Shown: positions 8,502 to 16,433 of the stretch, piece by piece
How positions within the stretch are numbered: the stretch's first letter is position 1
Layout of the letters: each line of letters begins with the position of its first letter
Assembly: GCA_030145205.1 (NCBI GenBank)
Contig: JAQYVZ010000002.1
Location: 124,001 to 188,000, forward strand
Source of the DNA: Desulfuromonadales bacterium
Lineage (GTDB): Bacteria; Desulfobacterota; Desulfuromonadia; Desulfuromonadales; BM103
Length of the DNA: 64,000 bases
Reading direction: 5' to 3'
Translations under genes and position numbers: made by a program
Notes under the pieces: generated by a model
What the model saw: only the letters and a program-made list of their open reading frames with translations
Told to the model about the DNA's origin: nothing
The model's database searches: none

Positions 8502-9059
8502 ATGTCTGGACTGATTTTTGGGCTATCACTGACTTTAGCTTTTGTAACCGTAGGTCTTCTTTTGTATGGCCGGCACAAAGTATACTATCACTTCAAGGTG
8601 GTGGTCCCGGGGGAAATTTATCGTAGCGGCACGCTGGGAAGCGTCGGGTTGTTTCTGGTCAGACACAAATACAAGATTAAAACCATCATCAACTTGAGAA
8701 CAGAAAAGGAAGCAAAACTGGGTGACTGGTACGAAAAAGAAACCCTTTTTTGCAAACAAAACAATGTGAGCCTGGTCAACATCCCCATGGAGTTTGACAC
8801 CCCCCCTGATGCGGAGCAGATCCAGGCATTCCTGGATATCGTCATGGAGCCTGCCTGTTATCCCGTATTGGTCCACTGTGAAGCCGGTGTTATCCGCACC
8901 GGCATGATGGTCGCAGTCTTCCTCAAGCAACGGTTTGGGACCTCCAACGAGGAGATCATCAAAGAACTGCCACTATTCGGTCACCATTGGGACACCAAAA
9001 GACGTAAAGCACGAGGAGTAGAGGACTTCCTGCTCAACTACGGACGCGACGACGCATGA
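8502..9059 (+). CDS. Membrane-anchored dual-specificity/tyrosine phosphatase-like protein
   Basis: A 185-residue protein. Residues 3-22 form one hydrophobic segment, so it is likely a membrane-anchored enzyme. The soluble part has IYRSGTL, TIINLRTEKE and the signature HCEAGVIRTG (125-134), which is the HCX5R(T/S)G phosphate-binding loop of cysteine phosphatases (Cys126, Arg132). Family members of this type act on phosphotyrosine, phosphoinositides or polyphosphorylated sugars. Its setting among LPS kinases suggests a glycolipid phosphate or a phosphoprotein regulating the pathway; this is inference. Confidence 0.85.
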   Translation: MSGLIFGLSLTLAFVTVGLLLYGRHKVYYHFKVVVPGEIYRSGTLGSVGLFLVRHKYKIKTIINLRTEKEAKLGDWYEKETLFCKQNNVSLVNIPMEFDTPPDAEQIQAFLDIVMEPACYPVLVHCEAGVIRTGMMVAVFLKQRFGTSNEEIIKELPLFGHHWDTKRRKARGVEDFLLNYGRDDA

Positions 9060-9450
9060 TTTGTAAAGACATGGGAGACTGTTTCTTTAACATCTTTATC
9101 CTATGCTCCAATTCTGACTTTTTGTATTACTGCAAGAACAAGCCACTCACTGAGAGAATTCCCACACCGTTGTATTTCTACCATCCGACTTAGGATCATC
9201 AAGAGGATTCAACTTTCAAGCAGGCATGCATGTCTGTGAATGACCTGCTCTCTTGAAAGCGTAAATCTGGTCTCTTGCCCTTGGGCAGGTTGCGGATAGT
9301 CTCTCATTTGGGCTATCCTGACCGAGAAGTCCAAGTGGCACAAATGCTATCGCATCTTGTCCGCTAAACAATCCGTGTAAAGCTGCACTTACGAGTTGAA
9401 TTCAGGTCGGAATAAAAGGATATTCTGCCAGCATTTATTCAGGTGATGTT
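9060..9450. other. Non-coding stretch with an imperfect hairpin
   Basis: About 390 bases with no convincing gene. It contains CTTTCAAG (9213-9220) facing CTTGAAAG (9252-9259), with an inner CAGG/CCTG pair (9221-9224, 9244-9247), followed by a smaller TGCCC/GGGCA hairpin. No T-tract follows, so it is not a clear terminator. A short open frame reading TEKSKWHKCYRIL and ending near 9379 could be a decayed gene end; I do not recognise it. The leader of the next gene probably starts here. Confidence 0.5.
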
Positions 9451-11400
9451 TTGAACAAATTTATCAAAGGTAGTCTGTACAAACAGACGATCGTGATATA
9501 CGTTCTCAGTCTGATTATTTTCAGCTTCATTCGATTGTTTCTATTCTTTAAATATCCGAATAGTTTTTCTGAACTGTCAACTTTCGAAATTCTTTCATCC
9601 TTACTCATGGGGATGCGGATCGATATTATTACGCTGAATACATACGCAGGTATAATCATCTTTGCATTGATCATCCCTTTTTCATTTATTAACAGATTTA
9701 AGAAAGTTCTTTTTTACCTATGGTTCCTAATTTTGCTACCAATACTGTATATCAGTCTTGGCGATGTCATTTACTTTGAGCATGTTGGACGCCATGTTTC
9801 CAATGAGCTGCTATCCGCTACAGGCACAGATCTGAACTTTATTCTGGATATGGCTTTTGGTTCCTATCTTATTGAGAACATTGCAGCATTTATTGTCTTT
9901 ATAGTGTTTTTCATGGTGTGGAAAAAAATTGTCAATATCCCCACCAGCGAAAATAAATTCTCACTGAAACTTTTTGGTTTCTCATTTTTGATCCTCATTG
10001 TTTTGGTCCTTGGCGTCCGCGGTAAAATCGTCGACAAACCCTTCGGCATTGCCGATGCGTTTACAACAGATAAACTGGCCAGCGGGAACCTAGCAATTAA
10101 TGGATTTTACTCTCTTTACAGGTCTGCCAATGGATCAAAGAATATAAAGCGTCGATTTCTTCCTAAAAATGAGGCCACGACTCGTGTAAAGCAATTATTG
10201 TCAAGTGAGGCGAGTCGTTTTATCTCTGATGATTATCCGCTTCTAAGAGAATATATCCCTGAAGGTGAAGAGAAAAACCATAATATTGTCATCATTCTGT
10301 TAGAAAGCTGGAGCTCAAGATATATTGATTCGTTCAATGGGAATATCGGCCTCGGTGCAACACCCAACTTCGATAAGCTGGCCAGTCAAGGCCTGAAATT
10401 CACAAAGTGCTATGCAAACGGGCAACGCAGCATAGAAGGCATAACCTCATTAATGACCGGGCACACAATACCTATCGGGGTGAATTCTTTGGGTAGCGGA
10501 CTTGAGTTATCCAACTTAACTTATCTGGGAAAGATCGCCAAAAATCATCAGTATCGTACGATCTCTATGCAGAGTTCAAAAAGGTCGTCTTATCGGGTTG
10601 GATCCATATCGACTCTGGCGGGCTTTGACGAGTATTACGGGGCAGAAGATTTTCCGACAAACCAGGAAGAGCAGACACATACTCCTCCGTCATTCGGCAC
10701 ATGGGATGGGAATATGTTTCGATTTTTGCATCAGAAACTCAACCAGACCCAAGAACCATTTATGACGTTTTCTTTTACCGCTTCGACCCATATCCAATAT
10801 GTGAGTCCTGGGGAAAAATGGGAAAAATTTCAACCGCATCATGAAATGACATTCAATGGATTCTTAAACACCCTTTACTACTCGGATGATATGCTGGGCG
10901 AGTTTATGGCCGAGGCTGAAAAGGAGAGCTGGTTTGACAACACCATTTTCATTTTAACCGCAGACCATGCAGAAATATTTAAAACCGGAACTGAAATCAA
11001 TATGAAGAATATTGATTTGCCTCAAAAGGGGAAACTGGTTCGGTTTGAAATACCACTGGTCATTTACGCGCCTAAACTCCTGAAGCCGGCGGTCATTGAT
11101 GAAGTCGTGTCTCAAGCCGACATCCTGCCGTCCATCATCGATTTCAACAACTGGCGCGACAGTTTCAGTACGATTTCCCACTCTGTTTTCGACACGAGTG
11201 TTTCAAACCGGTTTGCCTTTTTAAAAAGAGGCAATATCGAGTATCTGGTAACCCGGGACGGGTATCTCTCTCATTCACTCAAAAAGAAAACTGAAGGCGA
11301 TGACCCCGTTCTGGAAAAAGATCTTTTGTCCATCGATCAAACGTTCTTCAATCTTATCAGCAGCAATAAAGTCGCACCCGGGGCCGGACAGGTCCATTAA
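9451..11400 (+). CDS. LTA-synthase-type sulfatase-fold membrane transferase
   Basis: A 649-residue protein with about five N-terminal hydrophobic segments (within residues 12-190) and a C-terminal alkaline-phosphatase-fold domain. Visible: IILLESWSSRYID (metal-binding start, near 280), NGQRSIEGITSLM (probable nucleophile Ser region), STHIQY and LTADHAE (metal-binding Asp/His). This is the layout of LtaS/OpgB/EptA enzymes, which move phosphoglycerol or phosphoethanolamine from phospholipids in the periplasm. Placement among LPS kinases favours phosphoethanolamine or phosphoglycerol addition to core or lipid A. Start is TTG at 9451 behind an AGGTGA box. The gene is visibly more AT-rich than the lipid A genes. 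Confidence 0.85.
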   Translation: MNKFIKGSLYKQTIVIYVLSLIIFSFIRLFLFFKYPNSFSELSTFEILSSLLMGMRIDIITLNTYAGIIIFALIIPFSFINRFKKVLFYLWFLILLPILYISLGDVIYFEHVGRHVSNELLSATGTDLNFILDMAFGSYLIENIAAFIVFIVFFMVWKKIVNIPTSENKFSLKLFGFSFLILIVLVLGVRGKIVDKPFGIADAFTTDKLASGNLAINGFYSLYRSANGSKNIKRRFLPKNEATTRVKQLLSSEASRFISDDYPLLREYIPEGEEKNHNIVIILLESWSSRYIDSFNGNIGLGATPNFDKLASQGLKFTKCYANGQRSIEGITSLMTGHTIPIGVNSLGSGLELSNLTYLGKIAKNHQYRTISMQSSKRSSYRVGSISTLAGFDEYYGAEDFPTNQEEQTHTPPSFGTWDGNMFRFLHQKLNQTQEPFMTFSFTASTHIQYVSPGEKWEKFQPHHEMTFNGFLNTLYYSDDMLGEFMAEAEKESWFDNTIFILTADHAEIFKTGTEINMKNIDLPQKGKLVRFEIPLVIYAPKLLKPAVIDEVVSQADILPSIIDFNNWRDSFSTISHSVFDTSVSNRFAFLKRGNIEYLVTRDGYLSHSLKKKTEGDDPVLEKDLLSIDQTFFNLISSNKVAPGAGQVH

Positions 11401-11518
11401 GACAATCGTCTGGACCAGCGACCTTTACGAAAAAATACGATCAGCCCTCAAAAGAGCTTTTTCCCAAAGTTCCGGCAAGAAACCCGATGTCGGCCGCCCT
11501 TTCTTTCCTTTGACAAAA

Positions 11519-12382
11519 ATGCCCCCCTCATCTATAACCGCACTCATGATGGAATCGACACTCAACGCCAATTACACCCTCCAGAGAAAAGGAGGAGTGC
11601 GCCTCTGGAGTGACACCATCAGACTCGACGAAAGACTGACAAGAATCATCCGTTCGCTCGACAATCCCTGCGGCGATGACCTCCAGATTCTCAAGCAGGG
11701 GCTAAGACGGTGTGTGCTCCGCATCACCCGCAATCATGTCACGCCCCCCGGCCTGATCGTCAAAGCGTTTCCTCTGCAGAAAATCGAATCGCGTCTCAAA
11801 TACAAGCGATACGGCCTGTCTGAAGCACTGAATTATATCCATGCGGCACAGCTGAACCTGCCGACCCCAGAGTTTCATGGCTATTTTCAATACCACTCCC
11901 TGGGCACCGTCAAAGCGAATGGCGTGCTTATCCAGGACATGAAGGACTACCAGACCCTTCATGACCTGGCCCAGCAAAGCCCCCAGGAAAAACTGCCGAT
12001 TTTAAGCCTGTCAATACCGGTCATTCAGCAACTGTTTCAAGCCGGGGCCAATCATATCGACACCACAGCCCATAATTTGATGATATCTCCATCAAGAGAA
12101 AAAACCGTGGTGATCGATTGGCAGTACTGCTCGTTTCACCAACCTGAACAGGTTGATCAACTCACCCTCCAGGCAGCCCAATTTCTGCGCTATACCGACA
12201 TGACAGAAACCGGCACCCCGGACTGGACGGTATGGCTGAAAGAGCTGTATAACCAATGTCGCCCTGATGTGGACTGGCAGATATTTCGTCAGAACGTCAG
12301 TGGCTTGCAGTCCCGACAGCGGGCAAGCGCAAAAAGCCGACTGAGTCTCAAGGTCTCCATGCCTTGCAACGAAGCACAATAA
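11519..12382 (+). CDS. LPS core kinase-like protein
   Basis: A kinase-fold protein of about 287 residues. The ORF opens earlier, overlapping the preceding gene, but that part looks non-coding; ATGs at 11519, 11546 and 11549 are candidates and none has a good ribosome site. In frame, GGAG at 11607-11610 is followed after 7 bases by an ATC, echoing the two other kinases, but this would remove some protein-like sequence. Visible: LIVKAFPL (Lys region), YGLSEALN, LIQDMKD hinge, catalytic loop NHIDTTAHNLMI and VVIDWQYC. The catalytic residues are present. Likely role: phosphorylation of an LPS core sugar. Confidence 0.78.
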   Translation: MPPSSITALMMESTLNANYTLQRKGGVRLWSDTIRLDERLTRIIRSLDNPCGDDLQILKQGLRRCVLRITRNHVTPPGLIVKAFPLQKIESRLKYKRYGLSEALNYIHAAQLNLPTPEFHGYFQYHSLGTVKANGVLIQDMKDYQTLHDLAQQSPQEKLPILSLSIPVIQQLFQAGANHIDTTAHNLMISPSREKTVVIDWQYCSFHQPEQVDQLTLQAAQFLRYTDMTETGTPDWTVWLKELYNQCRPDVDWQIFRQNVSGLQSRQRASAKSRLSLKVSMPCNEAQ

Positions 12383-12400
12383 GGATGACCCAATACCATC

Positions 12401-13594
12401 ATGTTTAATTTCGGTCAGAAATTCCGTCACTTCAGCCATAAGCAGCGCTGGAGAAAGGCACGCAAACGGGGTAAAACGTTAAGACTCAGGGTAGGAAACC
12501 TTTCAAGTTTCTTTCACAATCTCAACACCCGAGAGATACCGTATACTGTCCTTCGCTGGTTTGATGAAGTTCCGCGCAGCATTGCTCAAGAAGAACAATG
12601 TATCGAAGATATTGATTTCCTGATTGATCATACGAGGCTTGATGAGGTCGTCGAGCTCGCCTCTCAGCATCACGGAAACATTAAATGTGATTTTTACAGT
12701 CCGACCGGCAAACGAGGGACCGGTTTCAAAAAAATGCCCTATTACCCTCCCGTGATGGCCTGGGAGATTTTATCCAATCGTGAAATTTACGACGACAACT
12801 TTTATGTTCCACCCGCTGATTTGCACTTCAAGTCCCTTGCCTATCACCTGACTTACCACAAGGCGACCACTTCCGGCATCCCGTCAGGCACAGACGACTT
12901 CCCTGTCTCTCTGCCTGCCAAGAGACCTTACCAGGAGCTGCTTGAGCGACTCGGCGACAGTCTCCAGATTGAACTCCCAAAACCGTACACCCTGATCGGG
13001 CTCCACCGTTATCTCCAACAGCATGACTGGGGGATGCCGTATGACCTGATGGTTCGCTGGCCCAAAGAAAAAGGATGGATGCGCTATCTGGCAGAACAAG
13101 AGGAAGAGATCTTCCGGCCATACGCCGAAAACGATCCTGACCTGATCGTCTTTATGCTGCGTTCTGATGCGACTGAAAGCAAAGAAATCAGGGAGGCCAC
13201 CATCGCCCTGATTGAAGAACATTTCAGTATTTTAAAAACGGTTCCGCTCGATGAGGCCATGGCTTCTCGAACGTTGCGGTCTACCAGAGGGGGGAACTGG
13301 ATGGAGCATAACGGGACAGAAACCATCCCCCCCACTGTGGTCCTTGTGTGCCGGGACGATACGCCCGAGATCTTTGCGTTGAATGACCCCCGACGCAAAA
13401 AATACCCCCTTATCAGCAACGCCAAGGTGCTTTACAAAAACGATATCCGGGAAACCATCAATCAGAAATTTTCGGGCAACGGCCACAAGAGGGCCGTCCT
13501 CCATGCCAGCGATAATGCCATGGAAGCTCAGCACCACCTTCAGGCAGTGTATGGCGATCAATATCCTGCCATTTGTAACGAATTAAGGTGTTAA
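12401..13594 (+). CDS. Nucleotidyltransferase-like / NDP-kinase-like fusion protein
   Basis: A 397-residue protein that I do not recognise as a whole. Residues about 35-230 resemble a nucleotidyltransferase-like domain: IPYTVLRWFDEVP followed by EDIDFLIDHTRLDE (69-82), with a DxD-type pair. Residues about 248-385 resemble nucleoside-diphosphate kinase: LIVFMLRSDATESKEI for the first strand, PPTVVLVCRDD for the core strand, and RAVLHASDNAMEA (364-376), which parallels the NDPK catalytic NxxHGSDS loop with His368 kept. A strand-for-strand parallel is visible, but overall identity to true NDPKs is low. It probably handles a nucleotide-activated or phosphorylated donor for core decoration. Confidence 0.6.
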   Translation: MFNFGQKFRHFSHKQRWRKARKRGKTLRLRVGNLSSFFHNLNTREIPYTVLRWFDEVPRSIAQEEQCIEDIDFLIDHTRLDEVVELASQHHGNIKCDFYSPTGKRGTGFKKMPYYPPVMAWEILSNREIYDDNFYVPPADLHFKSLAYHLTYHKATTSGIPSGTDDFPVSLPAKRPYQELLERLGDSLQIELPKPYTLIGLHRYLQQHDWGMPYDLMVRWPKEKGWMRYLAEQEEEIFRPYAENDPDLIVFMLRSDATESKEIREATIALIEEHFSILKTVPLDEAMASRTLRSTRGGNWMEHNGTETIPPTVVLVCRDDTPEIFALNDPRRKKYPLISNAKVLYKNDIRETINQKFSGNGHKRAVLHASDNAMEAQHHLQAVYGDQYPAICNELRC

Positions 13595-13595
13595 T

Positions 13596-14627
13596 ATGCC
13601 GGTCGACATTCAAAAAACATGTCTTGAAGCTCCTCGTTCACTGGAGATGTCAATGGCCCGGGCAATAGCCGCCAACCTTGTGCGATCACTCCCCCCCCGC
13701 TCCAAATTATCCCGCAAATTATTACGAATCATCTACGGGGAAAAATTCAAGCATATGAGCATCGCGGGCGCAGCCTTCAGGCTGCAACCCACCGCCCACC
13801 CCCAGGTCTGGGAGATTTTCTGGAAAGGGGAAAAGCTCGGAGAGACTCATCCTTTCCCGGAAACAGAAACCCTGGTAAAAGACGACATATGGGTTCTTGC
13901 GACAGGGCCATCCGTGAAAGAGCTTGACCTTTCACGGCTCAAGGACAAAAAAGTGATGGGGGTCAACGGTGCAATCGCCATCTGTCAGCAGCACGGCATT
14001 GTCCCCACCTACTATGCCAGCTCAGATCACAACTTCTTTTCTGATCGAATGGACCTGGTCAAGGAAGCCATCGCGTCAGGGGCACATTGCTTTTTTTCAT
14101 TCAACGGCCTTGCCCGAATTTGCGAGAGGGCACCAGAGCTGATCGCCACAGGCAAGATCTCATTCTTTGAGATTGTCAATCGCTACTACGGTATTCCGAG
14201 AATCGATTCAAACGATCTGCTTCGATGTGGCTCAAACGACCCCGACCTCCTTATCAGCGACAACAACCCCAAAGTCGGCTGGAGTCACGACATCAGGAAA
14301 GGGGTCTTTGCGGCAAAGACGATCACCTACAGTGCCTGCCAGATTGCCAACTTCCTACAAGCCAGGAATATATTTATTCTTGGTATGGACCTGGGCAATC
14401 CACAGGGACAACCCATTCGTGCCTACGAATCCGGGCCTCAGGCATGTAATTCCAGCCTGTTTAAAGATTATGAAAAGACCATTTTGCCGTCCTTTCAGTT
14501 TCTGTCACAGCTCAATCTGCCCACCCGCGTCTGGAATCTTTCCTTGAACAGCCGTCTTCCGAACGATGTCATTCCGAAACTGAGCTTTGAAAACGCTCTC
14601 AACCTTCAACTGGCGGATGACAAATGA
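13596..14627 (+). CDS. DUF115/GT42-like Rossmann protein in LPS core cluster
   Basis: A 343-residue protein with IWVLATGPSVKELDLSRLKD near 102-121, VMGVNGAIAI, PTYYASSDHNFF, and later FILGMDLG near 262. The ATGPS...L.LSRL...VNG...SSD...GMDLG pattern is shared by DUF115/MptE-like proteins and GT42-type sialyltransferases, which use CMP-sugars or nucleotides. A transferase acting on a core sugar is plausible; no donor can be named. ATG at 13596 follows AAGGTG, which overlaps the stop of the preceding gene; its own stop overlaps the next start as ATGA. Confidence 0.65.
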   Translation: MPVDIQKTCLEAPRSLEMSMARAIAANLVRSLPPRSKLSRKLLRIIYGEKFKHMSIAGAAFRLQPTAHPQVWEIFWKGEKLGETHPFPETETLVKDDIWVLATGPSVKELDLSRLKDKKVMGVNGAIAICQQHGIVPTYYASSDHNFFSDRMDLVKEAIASGAHCFFSFNGLARICERAPELIATGKISFFEIVNRYYGIPRIDSNDLLRCGSNDPDLLISDNNPKVGWSHDIRKGVFAAKTITYSACQIANFLQARNIFILGMDLGNPQGQPIRAYESGPQACNSSLFKDYEKTILPSFQFLSQLNLPTRVWNLSLNSRLPNDVIPKLSFENALNLQLADDK

Positions 14628-15586
14628 AAGCCATACTTCTCAACGACACCGATGCCGGACGACACATCGGATGCGAGCTTGTTATCAGGAACACACGCGC
14701 GCTGTGCGAGCGTTACAATATTGAGATCATCCATTCGGTCAAAACCAGAGCCGCCATGGAGGCGGAGAACCAGATTGCCCCACTGCTCGACACAGCCGAT
14801 CTGATTTTACTCAATGGAGAAGGAACGCTCCATGATGACAAACCACGCGCCCTGGCCCTGCTCAAAGCGGCCAACATGGGCAAGGCGGCAGGCCTTAAAA
14901 TGGTCCTCTATAATTCGCTCTGGGACAACAACCCGATCGGGCTGCAGCATCTTGCCGATTTTGACCTTGTTTTCTGCCGGGACAGCCACAGCTCAGCTGA
15001 AATCCGCAAGGCTCACCCGACTCTCAAAGTACAAACTGTGGCAGACATGATTTTCGCGACACCAATCTCCCACAGCCAATCATCTCCTGGGCAAGACACC
15101 CCGCTGATATCAGATTCGGTGCGTGCCGGAAAATGCATGGCGCTTGCAAAACTTGCTATTAAAAACCGGCTGCCGTTTGCCCCCATGGGCAGCGGCTTCC
15201 ACGAACGGGTCCGGACCTCCCCTATTCTCAGGTGGAAACTGTCGCGTTTCTGTGATTATCAGTTTAACCACCTAGACACCCCCGACACCTTTGCTGCGAA
15301 GATCCAGGCTTCCTCAGGAATAATTACAGGCAGATTCCACGCGGCATGTTTTGCGCTGCTTTTGGGGACCCCTGTCTGCTGTCTGTCATCCAATACACGT
15401 AAAGTTGAATCGCTTTACGCGGATTTCGGTCTATCCCCGGAGCTTGTCTTGCAAGCCGTTACATCCCTAGACGATGCACGCCCGCAATGGGAAGAGCAAA
15501 CTCGCCTTCGCAGTCATCTCGATCAACATGTTGCAAAAACCCGCGAGCAAATCCACGAGATGTTTGATCAGATTTCCAGGTTATAG
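14624..15586 (+). CDS. Polysaccharide pyruvyl transferase family protein
   Basis: A 320-residue protein of the CsaB/WcaK family (PS_pyruv_trans), which adds ketal-linked pyruvate from phosphoenolpyruvate to sugars. Visible: LNDTDAGRHIGCELVI at the N-terminus, LILLNGEGTLHDD, FDLVFCRDSHSSAEI, and the C-terminal IITGRFHAACFALLLGTPV, a hallmark of this fold. It is coupled to the previous gene by a 4-base overlap and ends the plus-strand half of the island. Pyruvylation would add negative charge to the core or O-chain; the acceptor is unknown. Confidence 0.85.
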   Translation: MKAILLNDTDAGRHIGCELVIRNTRALCERYNIEIIHSVKTRAAMEAENQIAPLLDTADLILLNGEGTLHDDKPRALALLKAANMGKAAGLKMVLYNSLWDNNPIGLQHLADFDLVFCRDSHSSAEIRKAHPTLKVQTVADMIFATPISHSQSSPGQDTPLISDSVRAGKCMALAKLAIKNRLPFAPMGSGFHERVRTSPILRWKLSRFCDYQFNHLDTPDTFAAKIQASSGIITGRFHAACFALLLGTPVCCLSSNTRKVESLYADFGLSPELVLQAVTSLDDARPQWEEQTRLRSHLDQHVAKTREQIHEMFDQISRL

Positions 15587-15718
15587 CCAGAGGTGACTGC
15601 CTATCGACATGCCGGCCAGATGTTAACGGCTCTGCCCCGGGAGGGAATGATGGGACCAGAGGTTCAACTCAGCGAAAAACCCCGCACTGATCGGCAGTAA
15701 GCTTGCTGTCCACGACCT

Positions 15719-16420
15719 TTATTCAGCAAGACCTGCCATTTTTTCGGCACAAAACCGTGAGGCTTTCTCCGTAAAGATGGCCGCTTTTTGTTCCGACTTG
15801 AAAGCGGCGTTTTTTACATATTCGCCCAGAAAAGCATCAACGGTAACCAGAGCGAATGCTTCCCGGTCCTCTTTACAGTGGAGGATGTGGTTAAAATTTC
15901 TAACCCGCTTTGATATGGACAAGGGTGCAGAAGAAAAATGAAGATCTGCGACATCAATGAGCCCGAAACTTCCCTCCCCAGTGACAATCACATTATTAAA
16001 ATGAATGGAGCGAAAATAGATGCCTTGCTCATGCAGCTGGGCGAAAAAACGCGCTAATTCCAACATCAACTTTTTCGTATCGGTCTTCTTCCTGATTAAA
16101 CTCCTGAGAGAAAGCCCCTCGAGAGGCTGGTACACAACGATATCCCGCTTGATCGAGGGTACCCTGAAGGCATCCAGAACCTGAAGCGTGGGAATATTTT
16201 TATTCCTCAAATTGTGCACAGCACTGACAAAGCGCTTGGCGTAGGGCCAAATCAGCGCAGACGACACCATCCTTTTCCGCCGGAACAATTTCACAATACG
16301 GCCATCCTCGAGCCGTATCACTTTGTCGCCAAATCGGTCTTTTGTCAGGATCTGGCCTTGGTCTACCAATTCGTCAAAAGTCGATTTTTCAAGCTTTCGC
16401 CATTTGTTGTGCGGTCTGAT
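15719..16420 (-). CDS. LPS core kinase-like protein with probable ATC start and altered catalytic loop
   Basis: 233 residues if begun at the ATC at 16420-16418; 216 from a TTG at 16369 that lacks a ribosome site. The added residues (RPHNKWRKLEKSTFDEL) read well into LVDQGQILTKDRFGDKV. Visible: DGRIVKLFRRKR (Lys region), VVYQPLEG hinge, and a catalytic loop reading YFRSIHFNNVIV (about 135-146), where Phe and Ser replace the usual His and Asp; GLIDVADL keeps the metal-binding Asp. I recall the FRS-H-xN form in Pseudomonas LPS-linked proteins labelled toluene tolerance. It is last in the waaG operon. Confidence 0.75.
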   Translation of the reverse strand: MRPHNKWRKLEKSTFDELVDQGQILTKDRFGDKVIRLEDGRIVKLFRRKRMVSSALIWPYAKRFVSAVHNLRNKNIPTLQVLDAFRVPSIKRDIVVYQPLEGLSLRSLIRKKTDTKKLMLELARFFAQLHEQGIYFRSIHFNNVIVTGEGSFGLIDVADLHFSSAPLSISKRVRNFNHILHCKEDREAFALVTVDAFLGEYVKNAAFKSEQKAAIFTEKASRFCAEKMAGLAE

Positions 16421-16433
16421 TTTCCGTCTCCTC
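16418..16433 (-). promoter_or_regulatory. GAGGAG ribosome site with 7-base spacing to an ATC codon
   Basis: Reading on the minus strand, GAGGAG (16433-16428) overlaps the TAG stop of the tandem-kinase gene and is followed after 7 bases by ATC (16420-16418), in frame with the kinase. No ATG, GTG or TTG occurs in frame until 16369. The geometry equals that at 7551-7565. Confidence 0.5.

Noticed and set aside
9280-9380. Transposase remnant in the 9060-9450 gap
   Set aside because: The short frame with TEKSKWHKCYRIL cannot be matched to a transposase family with confidence, and no terminal repeats were found.
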